Shown here in pieces: positions 17,243-25,198 of a stretch of 64,000 bases of DNA. This stretch comes from Streptomyces fildesensis. Its GTDB lineage: Bacteria > Actinomycetota > Actinomycetes > Streptomycetales > Streptomycetaceae. Under the pieces are notes generated by a model. The model did not search any database, had not been told where the DNA came from, and was given only the letters and a program-made list of their open reading frames with translations. The stretch lies in the NCBI RefSeq assembly GCF_016107395.1, contig NZ_JAAIKO010000004.1:62001-126000 (forward strand), read 5' to 3'. The position numbers were made by a program, and so were the translations under genes. How positions within the stretch are numbered: position 1 is the first letter of the stretch; each line of letters starts with the position of its first letter.

Positions 17243-18589
17243 TCAGCCGCTGGATGGGGAGGTCAGATGGGTGACGCCGCCGAGCCAGGCCAGCCCCACG
17301 CCGAGGGCGGGCCGCCAGACCGCCCAGCTGTGGCCGCCGGGCAGCTCCTTGTAGGTGACGTTCATCCCGGCCTTGCGGGCCGCCGCGTACGCGTCCCGCT
17401 GCTGCGGCCGGTAGGTGCCGTCGGAGGAGCCGACGATGAACAGGCCGTTGGTGCCGGGGAAGGACTTCTTCCGCATGATCTTCAGCGGGCTGATGGCGTC
17501 GTAGGCGGCCGAGCTGCCGCCGAACAGCTCGTCGACGGTGTGCTGGTGGCCGCCCAGGGTCGGTTCGCGCTGCCCCGAGATGTCGACGAACGACCCGAAG
17601 AGTTCCGGGGCGGTGACGGCCAGCTGCAGCGAGCAGGTGCCGCCGAGCGAATAGCCGCCCGCCGCCCAGGACCCGGGTGCGGCCGCGACCTGGAGGTTGG
17701 CCCTGATCCACGCCGGTACGTCCTGGGTGAGGTAGGTGTGCACCTTGCCGCGTTCGGAGTCCACGCAGATGGTGTTGTTCAGCGGCGAGTGCAGGGTGTC
17801 GACGGAGACCGCGACCGGCGCCAGCCCGTGGTGCTCGGCGGCGTACGCGTCCATGGTCTCGGCCAGCTGCCCGGAGTCGAGCCAGTCCTGCGGCGATCCG
17901 GGCTGACCGGGCATCAGGACGATGACGGGGAGCAGCGCGCGCGGATTGGTCCGGTAGGCGGGCGGCAGATAGACCCAGGCGTCGCGCGCGTCGAAGCCGG
18001 AGACGGTGCCGGGGATCCGCACCTTCGACAGCGATCCCTTGCCGGGCATGTCCGCCGGCGGTTTCCACACCGATTCGAGCGTGCCGCCCACCGGGGTGCG
18101 GACGGTGGTGTTCTCCTTGCCGCCGCCGCTGGCCGTCCTGAGGTCGGTGCTCTCCCGGGTCAGCGCGGTCACCAGGGTGCGGAGCCGGGGGTACTGGTCG
18201 TAGAACACGTTCACTTGGGAGCACGCGGCGAGCAGGACGAGCAGGCCCGCCAGCAGCGCGGCCAGCCTGATCCGCCAGTGCGGGGTGTAGAAGCAGCGGG
18301 CCACGGCCAGGGCGACGCCGAACACCCCGACCCCGATCCACACCAGGACGCCGATCGGCAGTTCGTCGGCGATCAGCCGCCAGGAGTTGTCCTCCAGGTA
18401 CTGCACGACGAACACCGCGACGGCGGTGCCGAGGGCGATCAGCGGGACGGTGAGGGTCCACCAGGAGCGTTGGCGGACCACGAGCAGCCAGCCGAGCGAC
18501 AGCAGGCCGATCACGAGCACGATCCAGGGCACGGCGCCGTTGGTCAGCGGCCAGTCCATCGGCCCGCTCATGGCCAGCGGCTGTCGCAC
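17243..18589 (-). CDS. membrane-anchored esterase (FrmB / mycolyltransferase-like)
   Basis: 448 residues from the GTG at 18589, chosen because GGGGAGG lies at ideal spacing; an ATG frame 13 codons upstream has no site. Four N-terminal helices (about residues 10-135) tether an extracytoplasmic alpha/beta hydrolase domain (about 150-440): DAWVYLPPAY, nucleophile in GGYSLGG, and a late GGHSWAVWR carrying the catalytic His. This is the putative esterase family that includes FrmB-like enzymes and actinobacterial antigen-85-type acyltransferases. First gene of an operon with two DUF2156 proteins, suggesting a joint role in lipid or envelope modification; a hydrolase acting on aminoacylated lipids would fit but is not shown. 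Confidence 0.8.
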   Translation of the reverse strand: MRQPLAMSGPMDWPLTNGAVPWIVLVIGLLSLGWLLVVRQRSWWTLTVPLIALGTAVAVFVVQYLEDNSWRLIADELPIGVLVWIGVGVFGVALAVARCFYTPHWRIRLAALLAGLLVLLAACSQVNVFYDQYPRLRTLVTALTRESTDLRTASGGGKENTTVRTPVGGTLESVWKPPADMPGKGSLSKVRIPGTVSGFDARDAWVYLPPAYRTNPRALLPVIVLMPGQPGSPQDWLDSGQLAETMDAYAAEHHGLAPVAVSVDTLHSPLNNTICVDSERGKVHTYLTQDVPAWIRANLQVAAAPGSWAAGGYSLGGTCSLQLAVTAPELFGSFVDISGQREPTLGGHQHTVDELFGGSSAAYDAISPLKIMRKKSFPGTNGLFIVGSSDGTYRPQQRDAYAAARKAGMNVTYKELPGGHSWAVWRPALGVGLAWLGGVTHLTSPSSG

Positions 18590-18802
18590 AGGGACCTCCC
18601 CGGTGACGCGCAGATTCATAAATGACATCAGAAATACCTAAACTAGGACATACTGCATTCACCTGCCAGTGGTGTGCCCCCGGTTCGGCCAACCGGCCGT
18701 TCCGGGGGTGGGCGCGCCGGTGGAAGGGGTGGGGGCAACGGGGTGCCGGTGCGTCAGGAGGGTGCGCCGGTTGGGCCGGTCGGCGGGGCCGCCGGGACTC
18801 CG

Positions 18803-19531
18803 TCAGGACGGTTCGGTGGAGCCGGTGAGCCGGGCGTAGACCACGACGTTGCCCAGGTATCCCGCCGCCTTGCTGAACACTCCGCCGCAGGTGATCACGC
18901 GCAGTTCGGCGTCCGGTGTCGCGCCGTAGACCCGGTCGGTGGGGAAGTCCTGCTTCTCGTAGACCTCGATGCCGTAGACCGTGAACACGGCGGTACGGCG
19001 GTCCGCGCGGTCGATCTCGATCCGGTCGCCCTTGTGCAGCCCGCCCAGCTCGTAGAAGACCGCGGGGCCCTCGCGGGTGTCCACATGCCCGGCCAGTACG
19101 GCGGCGCCCGCGGCGCCGGGCGCGGCCCCGCCCGCGTACCAGCCGGCCAGCCCGCGCTCGGACTCCGGCGGGGTCTGCAGATGGCCGGTGGTGTCGAGCC
19201 CGAGCCGCATGAGGGGCGCGTCGACCCCGATGGCCGGGACGCGGATCCGTTCGGGGGCGGCGGCGGTCATCGGGGCCGCGCGCGGCGGCAGTGCGACCTC
19301 CGTCTGCCCGCCGGCGGCCGGGTTCCGCCCGGCCGCGGAGACCGCCTCGGCCGGGGTGGGCAGCGGCGGTTCCCGCTCCTGCGTGCCGTCGCGCAGCAGC
19401 CAGGCGCCGGTCACCACCGTGACCGCGAGGATGCCCGCCGCCATCCGGCCGACGCGGCGCGGCGGCGGACGCCACGCGTCCTCGCGCGCGCCGTCGGGCG
19501 CGTCCGGGGGACGGTAGTGCGGCAGCGGCAT
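18803..19531 (-). CDS. class F sortase
   Basis: 242 residues, ATG with AGGAGG upstream. A cytosolic Pro/Arg-rich start, one membrane helix (about 29-47), a Pro/Ala linker, then the sortase barrel: His149 in LAGHVDT, Cys215 in VITCGG and Arg234 in VYARLTG form the catalytic triad. Size and the short barrel fit the actinobacterial class F group, membrane-bound transpeptidases that anchor or process surface proteins. No pilin or classical LPxTG substrate lies next to it; the tail-anchored protein at 11.0 kb is the only visible candidate. It is 213 nt upstream of the esterase operon and may have its own promoter. Confidence 0.88.
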   Translation of the reverse strand: MPLPHYRPPDAPDGAREDAWRPPPRRVGRMAAGILAVTVVTGAWLLRDGTQEREPPLPTPAEAVSAAGRNPAAGGQTEVALPPRAAPMTAAAPERIRVPAIGVDAPLMRLGLDTTGHLQTPPESERGLAGWYAGGAAPGAAGAAVLAGHVDTREGPAVFYELGGLHKGDRIEIDRADRRTAVFTVYGIEVYEKQDFPTDRVYGATPDAELRVITCGGVFSKAAGYLGNVVVYARLTGSTEPS

Positions 19532-19656
19532 GCGGGGCCTCCTGGAGACGGTCTCTCCCTGGCCTTGTTACCGCGCCGGGCCGCTCCCGTACCGCTCTCG
19601 CACTGCTCCCGTGCCGGCTCGGTACTGGCTCCGTACTGGCCCCGTACATGACGAAA

Positions 19657-19682
19657 GGCGCCCCTCCCGAAGGAGGAACGCC
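19657..19682 (-). terminator. terminator downstream of tRNA-Lys
   Basis: Arms around GGCGCCCCTCC (19657-19667) and GGAGGAACGCC (19672-19682), with two internal mismatches and a CGAA loop. Read on the minus strand it is followed by TTT and lies 22 nt past the tRNA 3' end. Confidence 0.7.
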
Positions 19683-19704
19683 CAGGTCAACGGTTTCCCG
19701 TAGG

Positions 19705-19778
19705 TGCGCCGCCAGGGACTCGAACCCCGGACCCGCTGATTAAGAGTCAGCTGCTCTAACCAACTGAGCTAGCGGCGC
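19705..19778 (-). tRNA. tRNA-Lys (anticodon CTT)
   Basis: Full cloverleaf on the minus strand: acceptor GCGCCGC/GCGGCGC, D-arm GCTC-GAGC, anticodon stem GCTGA/TCAGC with loop CTCTTAA, T-arm CGGGG-TTCGAGT-CCCTG, discriminator A at 19705. No encoded CCA, as is common in Streptomyces. Anticodon CTT reads AAG, the main lysine codon in high-GC genomes. The lysine tRNA sits 10 kb from lysX, which uses lysyl-tRNA; this is probably coincidence. Confidence 0.97.
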
Positions 19779-19835
19779 GTGCTGCGAGACAGACATTAGC
19801 ATCCGCTTCCGGCGGAGTGAAAATCGATATCCCGT

Positions 19836-20453
19836 TCAGGCCGGGGAGGCCGAGGGAGCCACCGCGGGAGCGGTCGTACGGGCGGCGGCGCGGGCCGCGC
19901 GGATGCAGGCCCACAGCAGCACGTCGGGGCCGGGGAGCCAGGGATGACGGGTGTCGGGGGCCACCACCCAGCGCGACGATCCGCCCTCGGTGTCCAGGCC
20001 GGTCTCGTCGCCGTACAGCGGAGGCACGGTCACCGCGTCGCCCAGGCCGTGGCACATCAGCGGCGGCACCGAGCGGCTCCACTCCTCCCAGCCCAGCAGC
20101 GACGGCAGCCGCTGGGCGGATCCGGGGGCGACCAGCAGCAGCACCCGGCCGCGGTGCACGGCGACCGGCCCGCTTCCGGGACCGGCGGCCCATAACTGCT
20201 CCAGCACCCGGCGGCCGAAGAGCGCGGGGAGGTTCACCACGTCGAAGACGGTGCCGCACGGCAGCACGCTGGGCGCGGTCGGGCGGGCGCTCCACAGCGC
20301 CTGGACGCTGCGCGGGAAGGCGCTGGCGGAGGCGAGCCAGGCGGCTCCCGCCGGGGTGACGTACGCGGTGTGCGACTGCCGTTCAGGGTCCGTCGGGTCG
20401 CCGGCCACGGTGATGTCCGGGTGCCTCCAGGTCTCCCACTGCCATTCGCTCAT
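19836..20453 (-). CDS. conserved Streptomyces protein, primase-polymerase-like
   Basis: 205 residues from the ATG at 20453, which follows TAGGTGT; an extended frame upstream lacks a site. It has a compact alpha/beta pattern with VLPCGTVFDVVNLP, GPVAVHRGRVLLLVAPGSA and SSRWVVAPDTRHP followed by an Ala-rich helix. These blocks resemble the N-terminal half of actinobacterial bifunctional primase/polymerase (prim-pol) proteins, but the acidic active site is not clearly present, so catalysis is doubtful. Weakly similar to the product at 29.4 kb. Lies just downstream of tRNA-Lys in the opposite transcriptional order (upstream of it on the minus strand). Exact role unknown. Confidence 0.6.
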   Translation of the reverse strand: MSEWQWETWRHPDITVAGDPTDPERQSHTAYVTPAGAAWLASASAFPRSVQALWSARPTAPSVLPCGTVFDVVNLPALFGRRVLEQLWAAGPGSGPVAVHRGRVLLLVAPGSAQRLPSLLGWEEWSRSVPPLMCHGLGDAVTVPPLYGDETGLDTEGGSSRWVVAPDTRHPWLPGPDVLLWACIRAARAAARTTAPAVAPSASPA

Positions 20454-20605
20454 ACACCTAGAGGTACCGGCCGCTCGCGCTGCGTCCATGTGAATCGGAC
20501 GAATACGGGACAGGAACACCGGTCGTCCGGTACCTTGCGCATCCTGCATATGCCAAAGGGCCGTGGTCGCTTGACACAATCACCCGCGCAGGGCATTGGT
20601 TTCGG

Positions 20606-20968
20606 TCACCGCTCCTGCAGGCGTGTCCCGAACTCGACCATCTTCTTCGCGTAGTCCTCGGTCCAGCCGGACTGCTCCGCGATCGCGGCATACGTCAGCC
20701 GGTCGAAGCGCCGGGGATCCGCCAGCTGGGCCGCGGCTATCGCCTGGTACTCCGTCGCCCGGTCGGCGGCGGCGCGGAAGGCCAGCGCCAGCTCCGTGGA
20801 GCGCGCCAGCAGCTGCCGGGGATCGTCGAGCGACTCCAGGTCGAAGAAGTGCTCCTCGTCGGCGAGGGCCTGGGCGGGCTCGAAGAGCAGCTCCGCCGGG
20901 CGCAGGCGCCGTGCGGGAGCCGGCGGGACAGCGTCGCGCCGGTCGTGAGCCGACTGCGGCTCGGACAT
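20606..20968 (-). CDS. small conserved hypothetical protein
   Basis: 120 residues, ATG with GGAGG at good spacing. N-terminal 25 residues are Pro/Arg-rich and probably disordered; the rest is predicted helical, with FFDLESLDDPRQLLARSTELA and a C-terminal helix-turn-helix-like stretch (TYAAIAEQSGWTEDYAKKMV). No signal peptide or membrane helix. I do not recognise a named family. It lies 134 bp downstream of the helicase gene on the same strand, with a short tandem repeat between, and may belong to the same unit or be independently expressed. Confidence 0.7.
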   Translation of the reverse strand: MSEPQSAHDRRDAVPPAPARRLRPAELLFEPAQALADEEHFFDLESLDDPRQLLARSTELALAFRAAADRATEYQAIAAAQLADPRRFDRLTYAAIAEQSGWTEDYAKKMVEFGTRLQER

Positions 20969-21057
20969 GTACCTACCTCCAAGGGATTCGCGCGTTCCAT
21001 TGTCCCGCGCCCGCGCAAGTGGGCCTCCGGGCCGTCCGAAGTGCCGCCTGAAGTGCG

Positions 21058-21099
21058 GTTCCGCACCCGTTCCGCACCCGTTCCGCACCGTTCCGCACC
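21058..21099. repeat. four tandem GTTCCGCACC units
   Basis: GTTCCGCACC(C) occurs four times head to tail with 11, 11, 10 and 10 bp spacing, about one helical turn each, directly past the helicase stop codon. Immediately left of it GTGCGGTTCCGCAC is a short palindrome. Too short and regular in phase to be CRISPR; it could be a protein-binding array for the 20.6-20.97 kb gene, or slippage-derived. Confidence 0.7.
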
Positions 21100-21102
21100 G
21101 GG

Positions 21103-22485
21103 CTATGTCCGGTACGGGACCCGGTGCTCGTCCAGGTGCGCCAGGACCGCGTGGTTGGCCTCCCAGCCGTCCGGGAACTTCACCGTCACGCCCAGCTGCA
21201 CCGGTTCCGTCGACGGGTGCTCGTCCAGCAGCCGGGCCACGCCCGCCCGGCACACCACGATGCAGGCGTGCCGGTGCCGGGAGGCGAGCACGCAGAGCCG
21301 GCCCGTCTCCAGATGGAACGCCGTCGCGTCCGGGCGGCCGGACAGCGGGTGCAGGAAGACCGTCACGTCGAACTCCCGGCCCTGCAGCCGGTTCGCGGTG
21401 TCCACGGCGACACCGGTCACGCCCAGCGCGGTGAGTGCCGACCGCACCGCCGCCGCCTGGTCGCGGTGCGCCGTGCCGACGGCGATCCGGTCCGCGGTCA
21501 GCGGCGCCGGCTCCTGCGAGCGCTCGCTGAACGTCACCCCGCCCCGGTCCAGCAGCCGCCGCACCACCTGGGCCACCGCGTGCACCGCCTCCGGATCCGT
21601 CCGGGGAGTGTGCCGGGCAGGCAGCTCCAACAGCCCCCAGCCCGACGCGGCCGCCTCGTCCAGCACCTCGTCGGGCCCGGTGCCCTGCGAGGGCACCCCG
21701 AACGACAGCCGCCGGACGCCGGGCCCGGTGCCGCTGCGGAACGGCGTGTACGGGTAGAACGCCCGCGACACCAGCGGCGCCGCCGACGCGGGCAGCCGCC
21801 ACGACACCGGCAGCCGGTGCTGCGGGAGGCCCGGATTGTGCGCCAGCAGCGTCACCACCGCGCTCGCCGACGGGTCGTAGCTCAGCCCCGCCCACTGGTC
21901 GGCGCCCACCACGCTGAACGGGTCCAGCTGCCCCGGGTCACCGACGAAGAGCGCCCGCTCGAAGAGCCCGGCGACCTGCAGCAGCGCGTCCGAGCGCATC
22001 TGGTACGCCTCGTCGACGATCGCGTGCCGCCAGGGCGACGTCAGATCGGTGGTCTTGACGTACGCCCACTTCGCGGAGGTCGCGATCACCACCTTCTGCT
22101 GGGCGAGATCGGCGACCTTCGCGGACTTCACGATCGACGGATGCCGGTCGAGCAGCGGATCGGGCGGTGACTCGCTGCCGTGCAGCCGGCCGATCGCGAG
22201 CCCCGGATCGGCGGTCGCCAGCCGGTCCGCGAGATCGTCCACCTGCGCGTTCGTCTGCGCCACTACCATCAACGACTCGCCCGCCGCGGTCAGTTCCCGG
22301 GCGGCGCGCACCACGAGCGTCGACTTGCCCGCGCCCGGCGGGGAGTCGACGACGACACCGCGCGACGAGCCGTGCAGCGTGTCGCGCAGGATCGCCTCGG
22401 TGACCGCCGCCGCCTCGGCGGCGGGGTCGCGCGGGGCGGGGCGGGCCGGGCCGTGGGGCGGAGAGTCCTCCGTCGTGCGGCTCAC
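21103..22485 (-). CDS. superfamily 1 DNA helicase-like ATPase
   Basis: 460 residues from a GTG that overlaps the preceding stop (GTGA), so translation is coupled. Walker A at about 49-56 (PPGAGKST), motif II as VDEA at 157-160, motif III VGDPGQLDPF at about 181-190, motif V around NRLQGREFDVTVF, and motif VI as ASRHRHA. This is the SF1 (UvrD/Upf1/Dna2-like) helicase layout in compact form, with no visible nuclease or 1B/2B insertions of UvrD size. Third gene of an overlapping unit with a Fe-S nuclease and an unknown protein; together they resemble a split Dna2 or AddAB-like DNA-end processing machine. Repair, recombination or defence are all possible. Confidence 0.82.
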   Translation of the reverse strand: MSRTTEDSPPHGPARPAPRDPAAEAAAVTEAILRDTLHGSSRGVVVDSPPGAGKSTLVVRAARELTAAGESLMVVAQTNAQVDDLADRLATADPGLAIGRLHGSESPPDPLLDRHPSIVKSAKVADLAQQKVVIATSAKWAYVKTTDLTSPWRHAIVDEAYQMRSDALLQVAGLFERALFVGDPGQLDPFSVVGADQWAGLSYDPSASAVVTLLAHNPGLPQHRLPVSWRLPASAAPLVSRAFYPYTPFRSGTGPGVRRLSFGVPSQGTGPDEVLDEAAASGWGLLELPARHTPRTDPEAVHAVAQVVRRLLDRGGVTFSERSQEPAPLTADRIAVGTAHRDQAAAVRSALTALGVTGVAVDTANRLQGREFDVTVFLHPLSGRPDATAFHLETGRLCVLASRHRHACIVVCRAGVARLLDEHPSTEPVQLGVTVKFPDGWEANHAVLAHLDEHRVPYRT

Positions 22486-24044
22486 AGGAAGTCCTCCACG
22501 GTGACGGGATCGGGTGCGGGTGCGGCCGGCGCGGCGGCGGTCTCCGGCGGGCCGCCGTGCGTCCACGGGGTGTCCTCCGGGTCGGGCAACTCCGGTCCGC
22601 CGCGCGGCGCGTGCTCGAACAGGGTCCAGCACACGCGGTCGCCGGCCGCGGGCACCGACCCCTCGTCCGGGACCTTGCCCCGGCCCATGCCGTTCAGCAG
22701 TCGCACCGTGACCTCACCGGGCGCCGGCCATTCGACGAAGCGCGCCTCCTGGGTCTTCCCCCCGGGAAGCGCGCGGTAGAGCTTCGCGTCGGCGTCGAAA
22801 TGCGGTACGTCGGCGGTCGCGACGGTTACCAGCGGGCGCGGGCGCGGCACCTTCGCCTCGCTGTACGCCATCACCACGTCGGTGACCTCGCCCGCGAACG
22901 CCTCGCCGGACAGCCGCCGCCCGGCCATCACCAGCGGATCGTCCAGCGCCTCCTGCGCCTCCAGCCGCACCTGGGCCGTCTCGCGGCCCATCAGCTTCTG
23001 CGCGGCCGCGATGGCGTCGTCACGCTTCGGCTGCGGCGGCTCACCGGCCCGCACCCGGTCCCGGTGGCCGGTGTACGACCAGCGGTCCCGCTTCCAGCGC
23101 TCCTCGACATGCCCGCCCTCGGGCAGCGCCCGCAGCAGATCGAGCCCGCGCCACACATCGTCCCAGGTAGGCCGCAACTGGCTCTCGACGAGCGCCCGCA
23201 CCTCGGCCTCGGCGGCGGACGTCGCGGCGGACCGTTCCTCGCCGGCCGCCCGCGCCGCCGCCCGGGCCGCGTCGAAGCGGGACATCGCGGGGGCCAGCAC
23301 CGTGTTGTCGAAGGCGGGGTCGGTCGCCGGGCCGGCGGGCGGGCTCAGCAACAGGCCGTCCGGTCCGCGTCCGGTCTCCGCGCGACGGGCCGCGTCCGCG
23401 CCGGTCATGCCCTTCGGAGGGGCGATCCAGCCGAGCAGCGCGCCCAGGTGCTGGTCCTCCAGATTGCTCTGGCCGGTCGCCCAGTGCCGCGACAGCAGCT
23501 CCGTCATCGACAGCAGCAGCGAGGCGCCGGGGGTGCGGGCGCGCTCCCCGTAGTGCGTCAGCCAGCGGCCGGAGAGCGGCACCCGTGACGGCACCGGATA
23601 GGGCTCGTCAGGATTCTCCTCCGCCGTGCGGCGGAACCGGGTGGAGCGGCCGAGCAGCCGGACGTAGTCCGCCGCCGCCGCGTTCGGCACGATGATCTGC
23701 GGGGCGTCCGCGCAGACCTCGGACTCCTCGCGGTTCCGCGTCGCCGGTTCGGTCTCCACGTCGTCCGCGTACCGGTCCATGTGCGCGATGACCGTGGTCG
23801 CCAGCGCCGCGAGGAAGTCGAACCGCAGGTCCCGGTCACGCGGCTGCGTCACCACCAGCAGGCTCGGTGCCTCCCGGTCGCGGCCCACCAGCGCGCCCAG
23901 TGGTGCGCCGACCTCGCCCGCCGTCGTCAGCGGCACGAACACCAGCGGATGCTGCGACAGGTACCGGTGCCGGACCGTCGCCACCGGCTGCGCCCGGCCC
24001 GCGACCACGGCCTCGGCCCGCGCCAGGGTCCCGATCAGTGACAT
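22482..24044 (-). CDS. unknown middle subunit of nuclease-helicase operon
   Basis: 520 residues, ATG overlapping the upstream stop by 10 nt and its own stop overlapping the helicase GTG. I do not recognise a family. Visible: an N-terminal beta-rich part with VRHRYLSQHPLVFVPL and a segment LLVVTQPRDRDLRFDFLAALA (about 80-100); a central helical part with AAARAAGEERSAATSAAEAE likely coiled coil; a WDDVWRGLDLLRALPEGGHVEERWKRDRWSYTGH-type region split by basic residues; and an acidic Pro-rich tail. No signal peptide, membrane helix or clear catalytic motif. Tight overlap on both sides argues for a complex with its neighbours, possibly as a DNA-binding or scaffold subunit. Confidence 0.75.
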   Translation of the reverse strand: MSLIGTLARAEAVVAGRAQPVATVRHRYLSQHPLVFVPLTTAGEVGAPLGALVGRDREAPSLLVVTQPRDRDLRFDFLAALATTVIAHMDRYADDVETEPATRNREESEVCADAPQIIVPNAAAADYVRLLGRSTRFRRTAEENPDEPYPVPSRVPLSGRWLTHYGERARTPGASLLLSMTELLSRHWATGQSNLEDQHLGALLGWIAPPKGMTGADAARRAETGRGPDGLLLSPPAGPATDPAFDNTVLAPAMSRFDAARAAARAAGEERSAATSAAEAEVRALVESQLRPTWDDVWRGLDLLRALPEGGHVEERWKRDRWSYTGHRDRVRAGEPPQPKRDDAIAAAQKLMGRETAQVRLEAQEALDDPLVMAGRRLSGEAFAGEVTDVVMAYSEAKVPRPRPLVTVATADVPHFDADAKLYRALPGGKTQEARFVEWPAPGEVTVRLLNGMGRGKVPDEGSVPAAGDRVCWTLFEHAPRGGPELPDPEDTPWTHGGPPETAAAPAAPAPDPVTVEDFL

Positions 24045-25177
24045 GAGGCACCCCCAGCGGTGAGCGCCTCGGCGCGCAGCACGGCGGCGCGGCGCAGCGC
24101 GGCGACGGCGGGGTCCGCCGTCTCGGCGCCGGCGGCGTCCGTGCCGAGGGCGGCGGACAGCACGGCCTCGACCGTGGTGAGGGTGCCCAGTTCGCCGCGC
24201 AGGCCGCGGCCCAGGGACTCGACGGAGCCGCAGGCACGGGAGCGGTCACGGCAGTGGAAGGACAGCTCGCAGGCGGCCAGGCACTCGGGGGAGTACGCGG
24301 CCGGGACCGCCTCGACGGCGGCGGCCAGCTCGGGGGCCGGCCGGGTCGGGGTGCGGCCGTCCTCGGACCAGCGCAGGTCGAACGTGGTGCCGTCCGGCAG
24401 TTCGGCGGCGATCTCCTCGATACGGGTCAGCCGGGTCAGCTGCCGCCGGGTCACCGACAGCTGTTTGCGCACATCGACGAACTGGGCCGTCGGCAGGTTC
24501 GAGAAGTCCTTGGGGCAGACCAGCAGCACATCGTGCGACACCCGCACGGGGCCCGTGGTCTCCTCCAGCAGCCCGGCCAGCCGCTCCAGCGCCAGCACGT
24601 ACACCGCGGCCTGGCGGGCGGCGGCGCCCACCTTCACCGGGTCCGCGCTGCCGTCCAGGATCGGGAAGGACTTGACCTCGACGACCGTCCAGGAGCCGTC
24701 CGGCGCGACGACCACCGCGTCCGGCTCCAGGTAGGCGGCGGAGCCCGCGACGTCGAGCGCCAGCAGCGGGTGGTCCAGCAGCGTCCAGCGGCCGGCGGAG
24801 GTCGCCTCCGCCAGGGCCAGCCGGGTCCTGGCGGTACGGCCCTCAGGGCCGGCGGCCGACAGGTCCGGCAGCAGCGCGCCGCTGTCCTCGGGGGCGCCCA
24901 GCAGGCGCAGCAGCTCGGCGCACTCCTCCGCCTTGACCCGGGCCTCGAAGGCATGGCCGCGGGCGAAGGCGAACTGGGACTGCCCGAACGGGGCGGGCGC
25001 GCCCAGCACCTGCGCGACCGCGCCCTTGTCGATCCCGGCGGCGTCGAGCAGGGCCCGGCGGCGGCAGCCGGGGTTCGCGGCCAGGGCCGCGAGGGCCCGC
25101 GCGTCGAGCGGACGTGGTGACGTGGCCGGTCCGCGCAACTCGGCCAGCCGCTCCCGCAGATAGTGCGTAGTGCTCAC
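24035..25177 (-). CDS. PD-(D/E)XK nuclease with predicted 4Fe-4S cluster (RecB/Cas4/AddB type)
   Basis: 380 residues. Nuclease core: GHAFE at about 74-79, Asp153 in EPDAV, and Glu167-Val-Lys169 in VVEVKSF, the D...ExK pattern. One Cys lies before the core (Cys38 in NPGCRR) and four cluster after it (Cys299, 303, 309, 316). One N-terminal Cys plus a C-terminal Cys cluster around a RecB-like nuclease is the iron-sulfur arrangement of AddB, Cas4 and Dna2. There is no cas gene nearby. It begins the overlapping three-gene operon with the unknown subunit and the SF1 helicase, and sits only 21 nt after the PAP2 gene stop, so that gene may be co-transcribed. Confidence 0.83.
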   Translation of the reverse strand: MSTTHYLRERLAELRGPATSPRPLDARALAALAANPGCRRRALLDAAGIDKGAVAQVLGAPAPFGQSQFAFARGHAFEARVKAEECAELLRLLGAPEDSGALLPDLSAAGPEGRTARTRLALAEATSAGRWTLLDHPLLALDVAGSAAYLEPDAVVVAPDGSWTVVEVKSFPILDGSADPVKVGAAARQAAVYVLALERLAGLLEETTGPVRVSHDVLLVCPKDFSNLPTAQFVDVRKQLSVTRRQLTRLTRIEEIAAELPDGTTFDLRWSEDGRTPTRPAPELAAAVEAVPAAYSPECLAACELSFHCRDRSRACGSVESLGRGLRGELGTLTTVEAVLSAALGTDAAGAETADPAVAALRRAAVLRAEALTAGGASCH

Positions 25178-25198
25178 CCGCGGAAGTCTCGCACCCGG

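Noticed and set aside
21058..21099. CRISPR-like repeat array
   Set aside because: Units are 10-11 bp with no spacers and no cas genes nearby.
24035..25177. Cas4
   Set aside because: The Fe-S nuclease layout fits, but the protein is about twice Cas4 length, and there is no array or other cas gene.
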